In this document: in pieces, positions 34,862 to 43,496 of the stretch | Layout: every line of letters starts with the position of its first letter | How positions within the stretch are numbered: position 1 is the stretch's first letter | Source of the DNA: Haloechinothrix halophila YIM 93223 | GTDB taxonomy: Bacteria; Actinomycetota; Actinomycetes; Mycobacteriales; Pseudonocardiaceae | Assembly: GCF_000504245.1 (NCBI RefSeq) | Contig: NZ_KI632509.1 | Span: 3,081,751 to 3,145,750 of the forward strand | Reading direction: 5' to 3' | Length of the DNA: 64,000 nt | Notes under the pieces: generated by a model | Seen by the model: the letters and a program-made list of their open reading frames with translations, nothing else | Told to the model about the DNA's origin: nothing | The model's database searches: none | Program-made: the position numbers and the translations under genes

Positions 34862-35275
34862 ATGCTCAACCAGCGTGATCGCCGGCAACTGGCCATCCTC
34901 GCTCGCCATCTTGCCGAGGACGATCCCGCGCTCGTTGCAGCGTTCCAAAACTGGCGGCCACCGGACACCGAGACCGATACGCGCTTCGCTCAAGTCTCCC
35001 TGGCACATCACGAAGGGCCAGGCGCGGCGCAGGCGAACCCACGGTTGCGCTCGAGGGTGGCGCTCTTGCGGTGGTGGGGAGCGATCTTCGCGGTCTGTGG
35101 TGTCGCGCTGGCCGTGCTGACCGTGCTCGGAACGACCCTCGAGACGTGGAGTGTCGTCGCGCTCGGTCTCACAGCGCTCAGCGGAGTGTTCGGGCTCGCG
35201 ACGTTGGGATTCTGGCTGGCCTACCGCAACGTGGTCACCGGCCGACGGCGCGGTCGCCGGCATCGGCGACGGTGA
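34862..35275 (+). CDS. DUF3040 membrane protein
   Basis: This 137-aa protein has an N-terminal soluble helix (LNQRDRRQLAILARHLAEDDPALVAAF), a hallmark of DUF3040, two transmembrane helices (about 68-88 and 92-118) and a very basic C-terminal tail. The family is restricted to actinobacteria and has no known function. The ATG at 34862 follows GGAAGGAG, which sets the start despite a longer open frame. Its last codons fall in a 19-bp tandem repeat that also contains the stop codon. Confidence 0.85.
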   Translation: MLNQRDRRQLAILARHLAEDDPALVAAFQNWRPPDTETDTRFAQVSLAHHEGPGAAQANPRLRSRVALLRWWGAIFAVCGVALAVLTVLGTTLETWSVVALGLTALSGVFGLATLGFWLAYRNVVTGRRRGRRHRRR

Positions 35276-35303
35276 CCGCCATCGGCGACGGTGACCGCCA
35301 TCG
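35261..35303. repeat. 19-bp tandem duplication across the DUF3040 stop codon
   Basis: The 19-bp unit at 35261-35279 is repeated exactly at 35280-35298 and begins a third time (CATCG, 35299-35303). It contains the TGA of the DUF3040 gene, so loss of one unit would not alter the protein. Confidence 0.8.
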
Positions 35304-35413
35304 TCAGCTGATCAGCCCACACCGCGACGGCATACCACGCGTGCGGTGTGCGGCTGCGCGGCTCGGGGTATCCCGTTGTCGAGTCCATGTCACGACAGGC
35401 TCGGAGGGATGGC

Positions 35414-36682
35414 ATGACCAGTAAGAACGTCTTCGTGCTCGGCCTTGACGAGATGAATCTCGCGACGCTGCGCGACGTCGACGCACCCGGCCTGCGGTTT
35501 CACCCGCTGCTGAGTATCGCGGAGCTGCAGGCGGACGAGATCGATCTGCCAGGGCTACTGGACAAGGCCACCGTGCAGTTGGAGGCGTTCGACGGTCCCA
35601 TCGATGCGATCGTGGGTTACTGGGACTTCCCGATCAGCTCGATGGTGCCGATGCTGTGCGCCCGGTTCGGCCTGCGTAGCGCGGACCTGGACGCGGTCGT
35701 CAAATGCGAGCACAAGTACTGGAGCAGGCTGGAGCAGGCCAAGGTGATAGACGACTACCCGGCGTTCGGGCTGGTCGATCCTTTCCACGACACCGCGCCG
35801 CCCGAAGGACTCGACTATCCGATGTGGATCAAGCCGGTGAAGTCGTTCTCCTCGGAGCTGGCGTTCAAGGTGTGCGACGACGCCGAGTTCGCCAACGCCC
35901 TCGCCGAAATCCGCGACGGCATCCACCGCATCGGCGACCCGTTCGAGTATGTGCTGAGTCAGCTGGACTTGCCGGACGATATCGCGGCGATCGGCGGCAA
36001 CGCCTGCCTCGCCGAGGCCGAGATCAGCGGCGCGCAGCTCACCGTCGAGGGCTATAACGACGGCACTGACATCCACATCTACGGCATCGTCGACTCGGTG
36101 CCGTACGCGGGCAGCTCCAGCTTCCTGCGCTACGAATATCCGTCAACGCTGTCCGAGGACATGATCGACCGGGCGATCGACGCATCCCGCAAGGTCATCC
36201 GCCAGATCGGCCTGGAATCGGTGGCGTTCAACATCGAGTTCTTCGCCGACCCGGTGCACGAGCGGCTGGCGCTGCTCGAGGTGAATCCGCGCCACTCGCA
36301 GTCGCACGCGCGGCTGTTCGAGCTGGTGGACGGAACACCGAACCACCAGTGCATGATCCGGCTCGCGCTCGGCCTCGATCCCGCGCTGCCCGACGGCCAG
36401 GGCCCGTACGAGCACGCGGCCAAGTGGTATCTGCGCCGCTTCGAGGACGCCTACGTGCGCAGGGTGCCCTCGGCCGAGGACATCGAGCGGGTGCAGGGCC
36501 ACGTGTCCGACGCCTGGGTAGAGATCGTCATCGACGACGGTGTCTGGCTGTCCGATGCCGCGGCACAGGACAGCTACAGCTACGAGCTCGCGCACATTTT
36601 CATCGGGGCGCACAGCCAGCAAGAACTGGACGAGAAGTACGAGCAGTGCGTCGCCGGTCTGCCATTCGAATTCGACGAATAG
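35414..36682 (+). CDS. ATP-grasp ligase-like protein, unknown substrate
   Basis: This 422-aa ATP-grasp enzyme has a Rossmann-like pre-ATP-grasp part (about 5-110), the ATP-grasp Lys in MWIKPVKSFSSELAF, a long lid region, and the Mg-binding Glu/Asn set VAFNIEFFADP, then LLEVNPRHSQSHARLFELVDG. The C-terminal domain (about 330-422) ends QDSYSYELAHIFIGA. It belongs to a conserved but uncharacterised ATP-grasp group; members should join a carboxylate to an amine or thiol using ATP. GGAGGG lies before the ATG at 35414. It stands alone, apart from a short doubtful ORF 65 bp downstream. Confidence 0.85.
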   Translation: MTSKNVFVLGLDEMNLATLRDVDAPGLRFHPLLSIAELQADEIDLPGLLDKATVQLEAFDGPIDAIVGYWDFPISSMVPMLCARFGLRSADLDAVVKCEHKYWSRLEQAKVIDDYPAFGLVDPFHDTAPPEGLDYPMWIKPVKSFSSELAFKVCDDAEFANALAEIRDGIHRIGDPFEYVLSQLDLPDDIAAIGGNACLAEAEISGAQLTVEGYNDGTDIHIYGIVDSVPYAGSSSFLRYEYPSTLSEDMIDRAIDASRKVIRQIGLESVAFNIEFFADPVHERLALLEVNPRHSQSHARLFELVDGTPNHQCMIRLALGLDPALPDGQGPYEHAAKWYLRRFEDAYVRRVPSAEDIERVQGHVSDAWVEIVIDDGVWLSDAAAQDSYSYELAHIFIGAHSQQELDEKYEQCVAGLPFEFDE

Positions 36683-36747
36683 GGCACATTCGCGGTGAAC
36701 GGTTGGCATACGTCATTCACATCGCCCGATGAGACGGAGACAATGCC

Positions 36748-36924
36748 ATGAGCACATCAGCACGGCGCGGCCGGCACGGCCCTCGGCTGCTGCGGCTGCG
36801 CGTGCCTAGCCACGTCCCGTCCGCCGGCGGAGTTGATCTCCTTTGCTCCTTGAGTAACCATATTTTGTCCGTTTTGACGGCCTATTCTGGTCAATCAGGG
36901 AGCAAAGAAGATCAAGTTGGCTGA
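36748..36924 (+). CDS. Doubtful 58-aa ORF, possibly a disrupted leader peptide
   Basis: An ATG with a distant GGAG opens a frame beginning MSTSARRGRHGPRLLRLRVP that reaches GGVDLL and then reads through the hairpin element to a TGA. Arg-rich peptides with a VDLL segment occur as short leader peptides upstream of actinobacterial biosynthetic operons, but no plus-strand operon follows here. The part inside the hairpin has no coding character. It may be a leader interrupted by the element, or not a gene. Confidence 0.25.
   Translation: MSTSARRGRHGPRLLRLRVPSHVPSAGGVDLLCSLSNHILSVLTAYSGQSGSKEDQVG
36831..36917 (+). repeat. 83-bp hairpin element, intact copy 2
   Basis: The arms 36833-36849 and 36899-36915 pair over 17 bp with one mismatch and flank a 49-nt loop. 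From TTGATC to GATCAA the unit is 83 bp, the same as at 18465-18547. The loop core TTTGTCCGTTTTGA and a later TGGTC occupy the same loop positions as in the other copy read on its minus strand. Apart from the TTGATC tips the stem sequences are unrelated, so base pairing is conserved without sequence. The element is AT-richer than its surroundings. Confidence 0.78.
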
Positions 36925-36990
36925 CGGCGGCGTGGCGTGCGGCGGCGCGGCGGGGCACGCGGGGCTGGCGTATCGGCGCGGGCGTGCGGG

Positions 36991-37215
36991 TTAGCGCTCG
37001 TCCCACTCCTCGCTGGTGACGGTCGCGTCGTCATCGTCGAAGCCCGCTGGAATCGCTTGGTCGGCGGCGTCGACGTCGCTGACCTCGCGTCCGAACATTC
37101 CGTCCGGCTGCGGGGCCCGCTCACCCTTGGCCGCCGTGCGCTGCTCAAGCGCGTCGCCAACCGGCGCCTCGTCGTCGATCTCGGGCTCGCGTGCGGTCTC
37201 ATCGAAGTGTGTCAC
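36991..37215 (-). CDS. Small acidic actinobacterial protein
   Basis: This 74-aa, strongly acidic and probably disordered protein contains EIDDEAPVGDALEQRTAAKG and ends DDDDATVTSEEWDER. It resembles short acidic actinobacterial proteins with 'EADALEQ'-type motifs whose function is unknown. A GTG at 37215 avoids overlap with mnhG; an ATG at 37275 would give 94 aa but overlaps mnhG by 32 bp without a clear ribosome binding site. It is the last gene downstream of the Mrp operon and may share its transcript. Confidence 0.5.
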   Translation of the reverse strand: MTHFDETAREPEIDDEAPVGDALEQRTAAKGERAPQPDGMFGREVSDVDAADQAIPAGFDDDDATVTSEEWDER

Positions 37216-37243
37216 CTGTCGCGAGTACCCACTCGACCCGAGA

Positions 37244-37609
37244 TTAAGCCTCCGGTTGGTCGTGGTCTCGCTCATCCCGGGCTTCATCGCGGTCGGCGTT
37301 GTCCCGGGCGAGGTCGTCGCGGGACAGGCCGACGACGTGCCCGGTTCGGTACGCGGTCCTGCCAATCAGCTGCGCCAGCACCGGCGCGGTGATCACCTGA
37401 AACAGCGCGACCAGCGCGAGGCCGGCAGCCGTCTTCGGGTCAAGCCGCAGCGCTGCCGCTACCAGGATGAGCAGCAAACCCAACGTCTGCGGCTTCGTGG
37501 CCGCCTGGACCCTGCTCATCACGTCGGGAAAGCGCACAAGCCCGATCGCGCCCGCAAGGCCAATCAGGCCGCCAGCGACCAGCAGCACGGCCGAGACCAC
37601 GTCGATCAT
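37244..37609 (-). CDS. mnhG: Mrp Na+/H+ antiporter subunit G
   Basis: This 121-aa protein has three transmembrane helices (about 3-25, 40-60 and 65-85), the family core FPDVMSRVQAATKPQTLGLLLIL and a charged 35-residue tail. It is the last subunit of the Mrp complex, which expels Na+ in exchange for H+. Start overlaps the mnhF stop by 4 bp. Confidence 0.95.
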   Translation of the reverse strand: MIDVVSAVLLVAGGLIGLAGAIGLVRFPDVMSRVQAATKPQTLGLLLILVAAALRLDPKTAAGLALVALFQVITAPVLAQLIGRTAYRTGHVVGLSRDDLARDNADRDEARDERDHDQPEA

Positions 37610-37872
37610 CGGTGCCTCCGCCGTTCCACGATCGTCCTGACCACCGTGAGCGAGCCGACGAAGCCGACCAACGCCACGGTCAGCGGCAGCGCCAGCTCCC
37701 CCGACCGCCCTGTCATGGCCATGTTGGTCACGACACCCGCCACGATCAGCACGACAATCGTCTCCAGCGCCACGATCCGATCCAGCGTGGAAGGACCTCG
37801 CAACAGTCGTCCCATCGCAAGCAGCACCGCGGCGGCGAGCAGCCCGAACGTCACCGTGACCACCGTCGTCAT
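37606..37872 (-). CDS. mnhF: Mrp Na+/H+ antiporter subunit F
   Basis: This 88-aa subunit has three TM helices and the family stretch GPSTLDRIVALETIVVLIV. The ATG at 37872 overlaps the mnhE stop in an ATGA arrangement, which fixes the start although the frame is open further upstream. Confidence 0.94.
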   Translation of the reverse strand: MTTVVTVTFGLLAAAVLLAMGRLLRGPSTLDRIVALETIVVLIVAGVVTNMAMTGRSGELALPLTVALVGFVGSLTVVRTIVERRRHR

Positions 37873-38420
37873 TGGCTCACCTCCCGGTCCGTCCCGACAT
37901 CGGCCCGCGTCCCGAACGTGCGCAGCACCAGCCGCTGCAACCGGTACGCGGTGGTGCGCACCTGCGCCACATCCTCGGCGCCCGCCGTGCCCAGCGCGTG
38001 CACGTAGCACCGTCGCTCGGTCCGGTCGATCGCCACGACGAAGGTGCCCGGCGAGAGCGTCAGCAGGTTCGCCGCGATCGCGGTGGGCACGTCGTCGTCG
38101 CTGAGCAGCTCGACCGCGACGATCGCCGTCCGCACCCTGCCGCCGTGTCGTACCGCATCCCAGCCCACTCGCACCCCGGAGACCGCGACGTCGGACAGCA
38201 CGAACCCGGTGAGCAGCACGAGCGGCCCCGGCCGCACCACCAGCCGTTCGGCCACGTCAGGCAGCGGAAACAGCACCACGATGGCCACCGCGACAGCGAT
38301 CCCGGACGTCACCGCCAGCGGCGTCACCTCCCACCACAGCACCAGCCAGACCGCGACCAGCCACAGCAGCGTCGGGCCACGGCGTGGCAGCCGTCCCCAG
38401 CGAGGCGTCGCCGATGTCAT
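37869..38420 (-). CDS. mnhE: Mrp Na+/H+ antiporter subunit E
   Basis: This 183-aa subunit has two N-terminal hydrophobic segments (about 18-55), a third at about 65-85, and the soluble C-terminal MnhE domain with LTLSPGTFVVAID and YVHALGT. Longer C-terminus than the bacillary homologue. Overlaps mnhD and mnhF by 4 bp each. Confidence 0.94.
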   Translation of the reverse strand: MTSATPRWGRLPRRGPTLLWLVAVWLVLWWEVTPLAVTSGIAVAVAIVVLFPLPDVAERLVVRPGPLVLLTGFVLSDVAVSGVRVGWDAVRHGGRVRTAIVAVELLSDDDVPTAIAANLLTLSPGTFVVAIDRTERRCYVHALGTAGAEDVAQVRTTAYRLQRLVLRTFGTRADVGTDREVSQ

Positions 38421-39931
38421 CGCTGACCTCCCAGCACGGCCGACCGGTACGACGTCACGTCGAGCACGTGAGTCGCGGCGCGATCGGCAACGGCGGACAG
38501 CGGCCCAGCGAACGCGGCCATCGCCACGCCGGCACCGATGAGCAGGGTGCAGGCCGTGGTCATCACCGGCGACAACTCGGCATCTGAGCGCTCCGCGTCA
38601 GCATCGCCCTCGCGTGCACCGCCCCAGAACGCGATCACCCACACCCTGGCGAGGGCGTACAGCGTCACGAAGCTGACGACGACAGCGGCGCCCGCGAGCA
38701 CCACGCCCAGTTCGTCATCGCTCGCGGCACCGCCACGCAGCAGCGTGACCTTGGCGAGAAACCCGGACAGTGGTGGCAACCCGGCCAGATTGACCGCCCC
38801 GATCGCGAACAACGTCGCGAGCAAGGGCCGCTGCCGCGCCACGCCACCCGGCATCCGGCGCAGCGACGTCGCCCCGGTGTGCCTCGCGACAAGCCCCAGC
38901 ACCAGGAACAGCCCTGCCTGCACCGTGATGTGGTGCAGCGCGTAGAGAATCGCCCCGGTCAGGCCCGCCTTACTGAACAGGCCGAGCCCGAACAGCATGT
39001 ACCCGATGTGGCTGACGAGCAGGAACGACAACATCCGGTTGACATCATCCTGCGCCACCGCGCCCAGTGCGCCGAGCAGCATCGTCACCAGCGCGGCGAC
39101 CAGCAGCACGTGCCAGACGTCGTGGTGAGCGAACACCGCCGTCTGCACCCGGATGAGCGCGTAGACACCCACTTTCGTCAGCAACCCCGCGAATACCGCC
39201 GTCACTGGCGCGGGCGCGGTTGGATAGCTGTCCGGCAGCCAGAAGTGCAGCGGCACGATCGCGGCCTTGATGCCGATCACGGTCAGGAACAGCAGGCTCA
39301 ACGCGCCGCGCATCCCGGGGTCAACGTCTGCCAGCTTCTCACCGAGGTCAGCGAAGTTCACCGTGCCCGTCGCCGCGTAGACCAGCGCGATCAGGGTGAT
39401 GAACAGCAACGTCGATGTCAGCCCGGTGATCACGTACGTCATCGCCGCGCGCACCCGGTCCGCCGTCACGCCCCGCGTGATGAGCACGTACGAGGCGGTG
39501 AGCATCAGTTCGAATGCCACGAACAGCGTGAACAGGTCCCCGGTCAGATACGCCAGCATCACGCCTGCGCTGAGCACTAGGTAGACCGGATGAAACGAGG
39601 TGGTCACGGTGGGACCGTGATCGGCGACGCGCTGCCCGAGCGCGTACAGCAGCACCGCGATGGTCACCACGGCCGAGACCAGCACCATCAGCGCGGACAG
39701 CCGGTCGGCGACCAGCGTGATGCCCGCCGGCGGCGGGTAGCCGCCGAGCCGCAGGACCACCGTGCCGTTGGCGTCCACGACGACGAGCAGCACTGCGGCG
39801 TCGACAAGCACCGCGCCGAGCGCGACACCGCTAACCACCCGCTGCGCGTGCCGGACCCGGCTGACCAGCAGCGACACCCCTGCCGCCAGCAGTGGTAGCA
39901 GGGCGGGCACCGCGACGAGCAGGCCGGTCAC
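38417..39931 (-). CDS. mnhD: Mrp Na+/H+ antiporter subunit D
   Basis: This 504-aa proton-translocating subunit is related to complex I NuoL/M/N and has about 14 TM helices. Conserved features include FVAFELMLTASYVLI with the essential Glu, KAAIVPLHFWLPDSYPTAP with the key Lys, and LTKVGVYALIR. A GTG at 39931 overlaps the mnhC stop (GTGA), so the genes are translationally coupled. Confidence 0.96.
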   Translation of the reverse strand: MTGLLVAVPALLPLLAAGVSLLVSRVRHAQRVVSGVALGAVLVDAAVLLVVVDANGTVVLRLGGYPPPAGITLVADRLSALMVLVSAVVTIAVLLYALGQRVADHGPTVTTSFHPVYLVLSAGVMLAYLTGDLFTLFVAFELMLTASYVLITRGVTADRVRAAMTYVITGLTSTLLFITLIALVYAATGTVNFADLGEKLADVDPGMRGALSLLFLTVIGIKAAIVPLHFWLPDSYPTAPAPVTAVFAGLLTKVGVYALIRVQTAVFAHHDVWHVLLVAALVTMLLGALGAVAQDDVNRMLSFLLVSHIGYMLFGLGLFSKAGLTGAILYALHHITVQAGLFLVLGLVARHTGATSLRRMPGGVARQRPLLATLFAIGAVNLAGLPPLSGFLAKVTLLRGGAASDDELGVVLAGAAVVVSFVTLYALARVWVIAFWGGAREGDADAERSDAELSPVMTTACTLLIGAGVAMAAFAGPLSAVADRAATHVLDVTSYRSAVLGGQR

Positions 39932-40332
39932 TGCCCGTCCTCCCGCAACGAGATCACCGACGCTGGCTCGTCCTCGCTCTCCGGCGCCTGCCTGATCCGG
40001 CGATCCTCGACGTCGTCTCGCACCTCGTCGTCGTTGAGCAGCACCGAGGACCGATAGGCGAGCGCGAGCAGCAACACGGTGACGGCGAAGGTGATCACGA
40101 TCGCGGTGAGCGCCATCGCCTGTGGCAGCGGGTCAGACACCGCGCCGATCGGCGTGCCCGCCGTGGCCGGTTCGCCCGCCGGTCCGCCCGCCGCCTGCAG
40201 GAACAGGTTGGCGCCGTGGCCGACGAGCACGATGCCCAGCAGCACCCGCATCAGCGAGCGCTGCATCAACAGGTAGAAGCCAGCGCTGTAGATCACGGCG
40301 AGCGCGACGACAAGGGTCGTGTTGATCGGCAC
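39928..40332 (-). CDS. mnhC: Mrp Na+/H+ antiporter subunit C
   Basis: This 134-aa NuoK-like subunit has three TM helices (about 5-25, 28-48 and 72-95), the core LLGIVLVGHGANLFLQ and DPLPQAMALTAIVI, and a 35-residue acidic tail. The GTG start shares a base with the mnhB TAG (TAGTG). Confidence 0.95.
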   Translation of the reverse strand: MPINTTLVVALAVIYSAGFYLLMQRSLMRVLLGIVLVGHGANLFLQAAGGPAGEPATAGTPIGAVSDPLPQAMALTAIVITFAVTVLLLALAYRSSVLLNDDEVRDDVEDRRIRQAPESEDEPASVISLREDGQ

Positions 40333-40871
40333 TACTCCTCCTCCCCTTCACTCGCGTGCACCCCGGCACCGAGCGTGCGCAGCAGATCGAGCACGGCGCC
40401 GAGGACGAGCAGGTACACCCCGACGTCGAGCGCCAGGTTGCTGCTGAGGGTGATCTCGGTGCCCCACGGCGGATGCAGTGTCAGCGAGCCCGAGGCCAGC
40501 ACCGGCGCGCCGAAGGCGGCAGGCAGCAGCGCGACGACAGTGGTGAGGCCGAGCCCCGCGCCGGTCAACGCGAGCGGCCGGATGCGGACCGCCGAGGACA
40601 GCTCCGCGCTGCCCGCGACGACGTAGCGCAACACGAACGCCAGTCCCGCAACGAGGCCGCCCGCGAAGCCACCGCCGAGGGCGTAGTGGCCCGCGAACAG
40701 CAGGTGCACCGACAGCAGCAACACCGTTGGGAAGACCGCGCGGGCAGTGACCTCAAGGACAACGGATCGCCGCAGCGGCGGCTGCTCCGCGACGGCAAGC
40801 AGCCACGGCTGCCGGGGTGTGTCCCTGTCCTCGGGGCCCTGCGGGACATCGCGATCACTGCTCGACGCCAT
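40332..40871 (-). CDS. mnhB: Mrp Na+/H+ antiporter subunit B
   Basis: This 179-aa MnhB-type subunit has four TM helices and the signature LLFAGHYALGGGFAGGLVAGLAF. The soluble N-terminal ~25 residues precede TM1. The ATG at 40871 overlaps the end of mnhA by 17 bp; a GTG four codons upstream is possible. In actinobacteria part of MnhB function is also fused to the MnhA C-terminus. Confidence 0.93.
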   Translation of the reverse strand: MASSSDRDVPQGPEDRDTPRQPWLLAVAEQPPLRRSVVLEVTARAVFPTVLLLSVHLLFAGHYALGGGFAGGLVAGLAFVLRYVVAGSAELSSAVRIRPLALTGAGLGLTTVVALLPAAFGAPVLASGSLTLHPPWGTEITLSSNLALDVGVYLLVLGAVLDLLRTLGAGVHASEGEEE

Positions 40872-43179
40872 CGGCCTCACCATCCACCCGATCCGTGAGT
40901 TCGTCGGCGCGCCGCTGGGGCGGTTCGAAGTGCCGGACCGCCCTGCTGGCGGCCATGATCAACCCCGCTGCGCCGGTGACAGCGACGACGAGCACGCTGA
41001 TCTCGCCGATCGTGTCCATCGCCCGGTAGTCGACGAGGACCGCGGTGACCACATTGGACGCGCCGGTGTCGTCTTTGGCGTGCCGCAGGTAGTACGCACT
41101 GGCCTCGGCCGTCGCACCGCGCTGGCCGGACAGCAGCACCGCACCGACCGCGACGACGCCACCACCGATCACCGCGATCGTCGCCTTGAGCCACCGGAAC
41201 GTCGCCGTGGGGCGGGCGGTCTCGCGCGAACTCCCCCTGCCGGCGTCACTGGCGTTGTCGTTCGCGGTGTCATGCCCGCCCGTGAAGGCAGCGGGGAACT
41301 GACGCAGCACCAAGACAAACACCACCAAGCTCAGCGTCTCGATCAGGAACTGCGCCAGCGCGAGATCGATCGCGCCGTGCACGAGGAACAGGGCGCCGAT
41401 CGAGTAGCCAGCGCTGCCGATGAAGAGCACTGCGGTGAGCCTGCGCCGCGCGGCGAGTACCCCGGCGCAGCCGAGCACGATGATCCCGGCGAGCGGAACC
41501 TGCACCCACACGTCCCAAGGCCGCAGCCCCTCCGCGACGCCGTTGCCCGTGACCAGCATGGCGGCGGGCACCGCGAGCACCGTCAGCAAGGTGACCCCGA
41601 GGTAGGCCGGCAGCGACCCGACCTGGGTGCGCCCGGTGACCGCGCGGGCGAACGCGTCGAAGCCGTGCACTGTGTGGGCATAACCGCGTTGTGCGTCCAA
41701 TAGCCGGGGCAACCGCCGCACCAGCGGCGACGCCAGATAGAGCACGTAGCCCGTCAGCAGCACCAGCGCCGACAGCGCCAGCGTCGGTGTCAGGCCGTGC
41801 CACAACTCGAGCTTGTAGCCGTGATGATCGGGCAGCACGTCCGCATAGGGCGTCATGACGTCGTATACGGAGCTGGTGGCGACCGCGAGCACCAGGCTCG
41901 CCACCGCGGGCACGGCGACCGCGAGCAACGGCGGCCACGGTGTGGCGCCCGTGCTGACTGGGACGTCCGGTTTGGTGGCGAACGTGCCCCAGAGGTACCG
42001 GATCGAGTAGGCGACGGTGAGCATCGTCCCGGCCACGATCATCACCAACACCACCGCGTCGGCGCCGCTGCCGAGGAAGGCCTCGAACGAGGCCTCTTTC
42101 GCGACGAACCCGAGCAGCGGTGGCAGCCCGGCCATCGACGCCGCCGCGAGCACGGCTGCCGCCGCAAGCAGCGGCCACCTCCTGCCGACCCCGGACAACT
42201 CCCCGATCAAGCGGGTGCCGGTCGTCTTCTCCACCGCACCCGTTGTGAGAAACAGCGCCGACTTGAACAGCGCGTGCGCCACAAGCAGCGTCATTCCCGC
42301 CAGCGCCGCGGTGCGCGTACCCCAGCCGAACAACACCAGCAACAACCCGAGCTGGCTGATCGTGCCATAGGCCAGCAGCAGTTTGAGATCGTCGGTCCGC
42401 AACGCGCGGTAGCCGCCGAGCAGCAACGACGCCAGCCCGACGACGGTCACTATCCCGACGAAGAGCGGGTTCGGCGCGAAGCCGGGCGCGAGCCTGGCCA
42501 CCAAGTACACGCCCGCCTTGACCATCGCCGCCGCGTGGAGGTAGGCGCTCACCGGTGTTGGCGCCACCATCGCGGCCGGCAGCCAGGAGTGCAGCGGCAC
42601 CTGCGCCGACTTCGCCAGTGCCCCGATCAGTACCAGCACCAAGGCGACGTCGACCGCGGAGCCGGTTGGCGCGGCGGCCACGATGCCCGACAATCGCCAG
42701 GTTCCCGCCGCCTCCCCCAGCATGACCAGTCCGAGCAGCATGGCGAAACCACCGAGCGTGGTGACCAGCAGCGCCTGAACAGCGTGTCGGCGCCGGTCGC
42801 TCGACCGGCCCGGCCCGCCGATGAGCAGGAACGAGCACAGCGTCGTCAGTTCCCAGAAGAGATACAGCCCGACGATGTCGTCGGCGAGCACGAGCCCGAG
42901 CATCGCCCCGGCGAACGCGACCAGCACCACTGTCTCGCGTGCGGTGCCTCGCTCACCGCGGCCGTACCAGCCCTGGTAGGCGAGTACGACGGCGCCGATC
43001 CCGGTGACGATCAGCGCCATGACGAGCGAGAGGGTGTCCACCCGGAAGCTGAGTTCGATACCGAGCGGGCTCGCCCACGGCACTGTCGCCGTCGCCGGTT
43101 CCACCCCGCCCAGCCACAGGTGCGCGACCGCGAGCCACACGAAGGCCGCGGCGGGCGGCACCGCCCCCACCGCGGCCAC
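40855..43179 (-). CDS. mnhA: Mrp Na+/H+ antiporter subunit A (short N-terminus)
   Basis: This 774-aa NuoL-like large subunit has the antiporter core (FRVDTLSLVMALIVTG, LYLFWELTTLCSFLLIG, KSAQVPLHSWLPAAMVAPTPVSAYLHAA) and the C-terminal MbhD/MbhE-like DUF4040 region (ALFLVHGAIDLALAQFLIETLSLVVF). Usual MnhA starts about 30-40 residues earlier, with an extra TM helix; here the upstream frame is not hydrophobic and is occupied by the DUF3618 gene. The GTG at 43179, 2 nt after the DUF3618 stop, is the best start. The N-terminus therefore appears truncated, but all catalytic helices remain. Confidence 0.9.
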   Translation of the reverse strand: MAAVGAVPPAAAFVWLAVAHLWLGGVEPATATVPWASPLGIELSFRVDTLSLVMALIVTGIGAVVLAYQGWYGRGERGTARETVVLVAFAGAMLGLVLADDIVGLYLFWELTTLCSFLLIGGPGRSSDRRRHAVQALLVTTLGGFAMLLGLVMLGEAAGTWRLSGIVAAAPTGSAVDVALVLVLIGALAKSAQVPLHSWLPAAMVAPTPVSAYLHAAAMVKAGVYLVARLAPGFAPNPLFVGIVTVVGLASLLLGGYRALRTDDLKLLLAYGTISQLGLLLVLFGWGTRTAALAGMTLLVAHALFKSALFLTTGAVEKTTGTRLIGELSGVGRRWPLLAAAAVLAAASMAGLPPLLGFVAKEASFEAFLGSGADAVVLVMIVAGTMLTVAYSIRYLWGTFATKPDVPVSTGATPWPPLLAVAVPAVASLVLAVATSSVYDVMTPYADVLPDHHGYKLELWHGLTPTLALSALVLLTGYVLYLASPLVRRLPRLLDAQRGYAHTVHGFDAFARAVTGRTQVGSLPAYLGVTLLTVLAVPAAMLVTGNGVAEGLRPWDVWVQVPLAGIIVLGCAGVLAARRRLTAVLFIGSAGYSIGALFLVHGAIDLALAQFLIETLSLVVFVLVLRQFPAAFTGGHDTANDNASDAGRGSSRETARPTATFRWLKATIAVIGGGVVAVGAVLLSGQRGATAEASAYYLRHAKDDTGASNVVTAVLVDYRAMDTIGEISVLVVAVTGAAGLIMAASRAVRHFEPPQRRADELTDRVDGEADGVEQ

Positions 43180-43181
43180 GA

Positions 43182-43496
43182 TCAGCGGTTCCGCAAGCGT
43201 TTGACGACGATCAGCGTCGCGATCAGGCCGAGCAAACCAAGCGTGGACGCGCCGACCACGGCGGGATGGCGCTGCGCTGAAGCGACCTGCCGCCGCATCG
43301 ACTCGCTGGTGCGGGTCTTGACGTCCAGCTTCCGCGCGAGCTCCGACACCGTGTCGGCCAGCTCCTCGCGGGTCAGCTCGACGTCCTGCCGCAGGTCCGC
43401 CACGGTCGGCGTGCTGCCCGGCATGGTCTTCTCTTCGGTCCGTTGGTCTGATTCCCGCTCGGGCAGGTGGTCCGTGCGCCGCGGTATCTCGGTCAT
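43182..43496 (-). CDS. DUF3618 protein
   Basis: This 104-aa protein has the DUF3618 pattern (ADLRQDVELTREELADTVSELARKLDVK), a helical amphipathic segment followed by one C-terminal TM helix (GASTLGLLGLIATLIVV) and a basic end. These proteins occur with holin-like (DUF1469) genes in actinobacteria and are thought to be membrane-associated envelope factors. It overlaps the holin-like gene by 4 bp and abuts mnhA, so it is part of one transcript with the Mrp genes. Confidence 0.9.
   Translation of the reverse strand: MTEIPRRTDHLPERESDQRTEEKTMPGSTPTVADLRQDVELTREELADTVSELARKLDVKTRTSESMRRQVASAQRHPAVVGASTLGLLGLIATLIVVKRLRNR

Larger units (their letters stand above)
36683..36990. other. 308-bp gap holding a hairpin element and a doubtful small ORF
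   Basis: The region after the ATP-grasp gene contains the second 83-bp hairpin element and a 58-codon ORF that runs into it. Its left part is very GC-rich with coding-like sequence, and the hairpin is clearly AT-richer. The right part (36920-36990) is low-complexity GC-rich sequence. No stable gene can be claimed. Confidence 0.4.
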
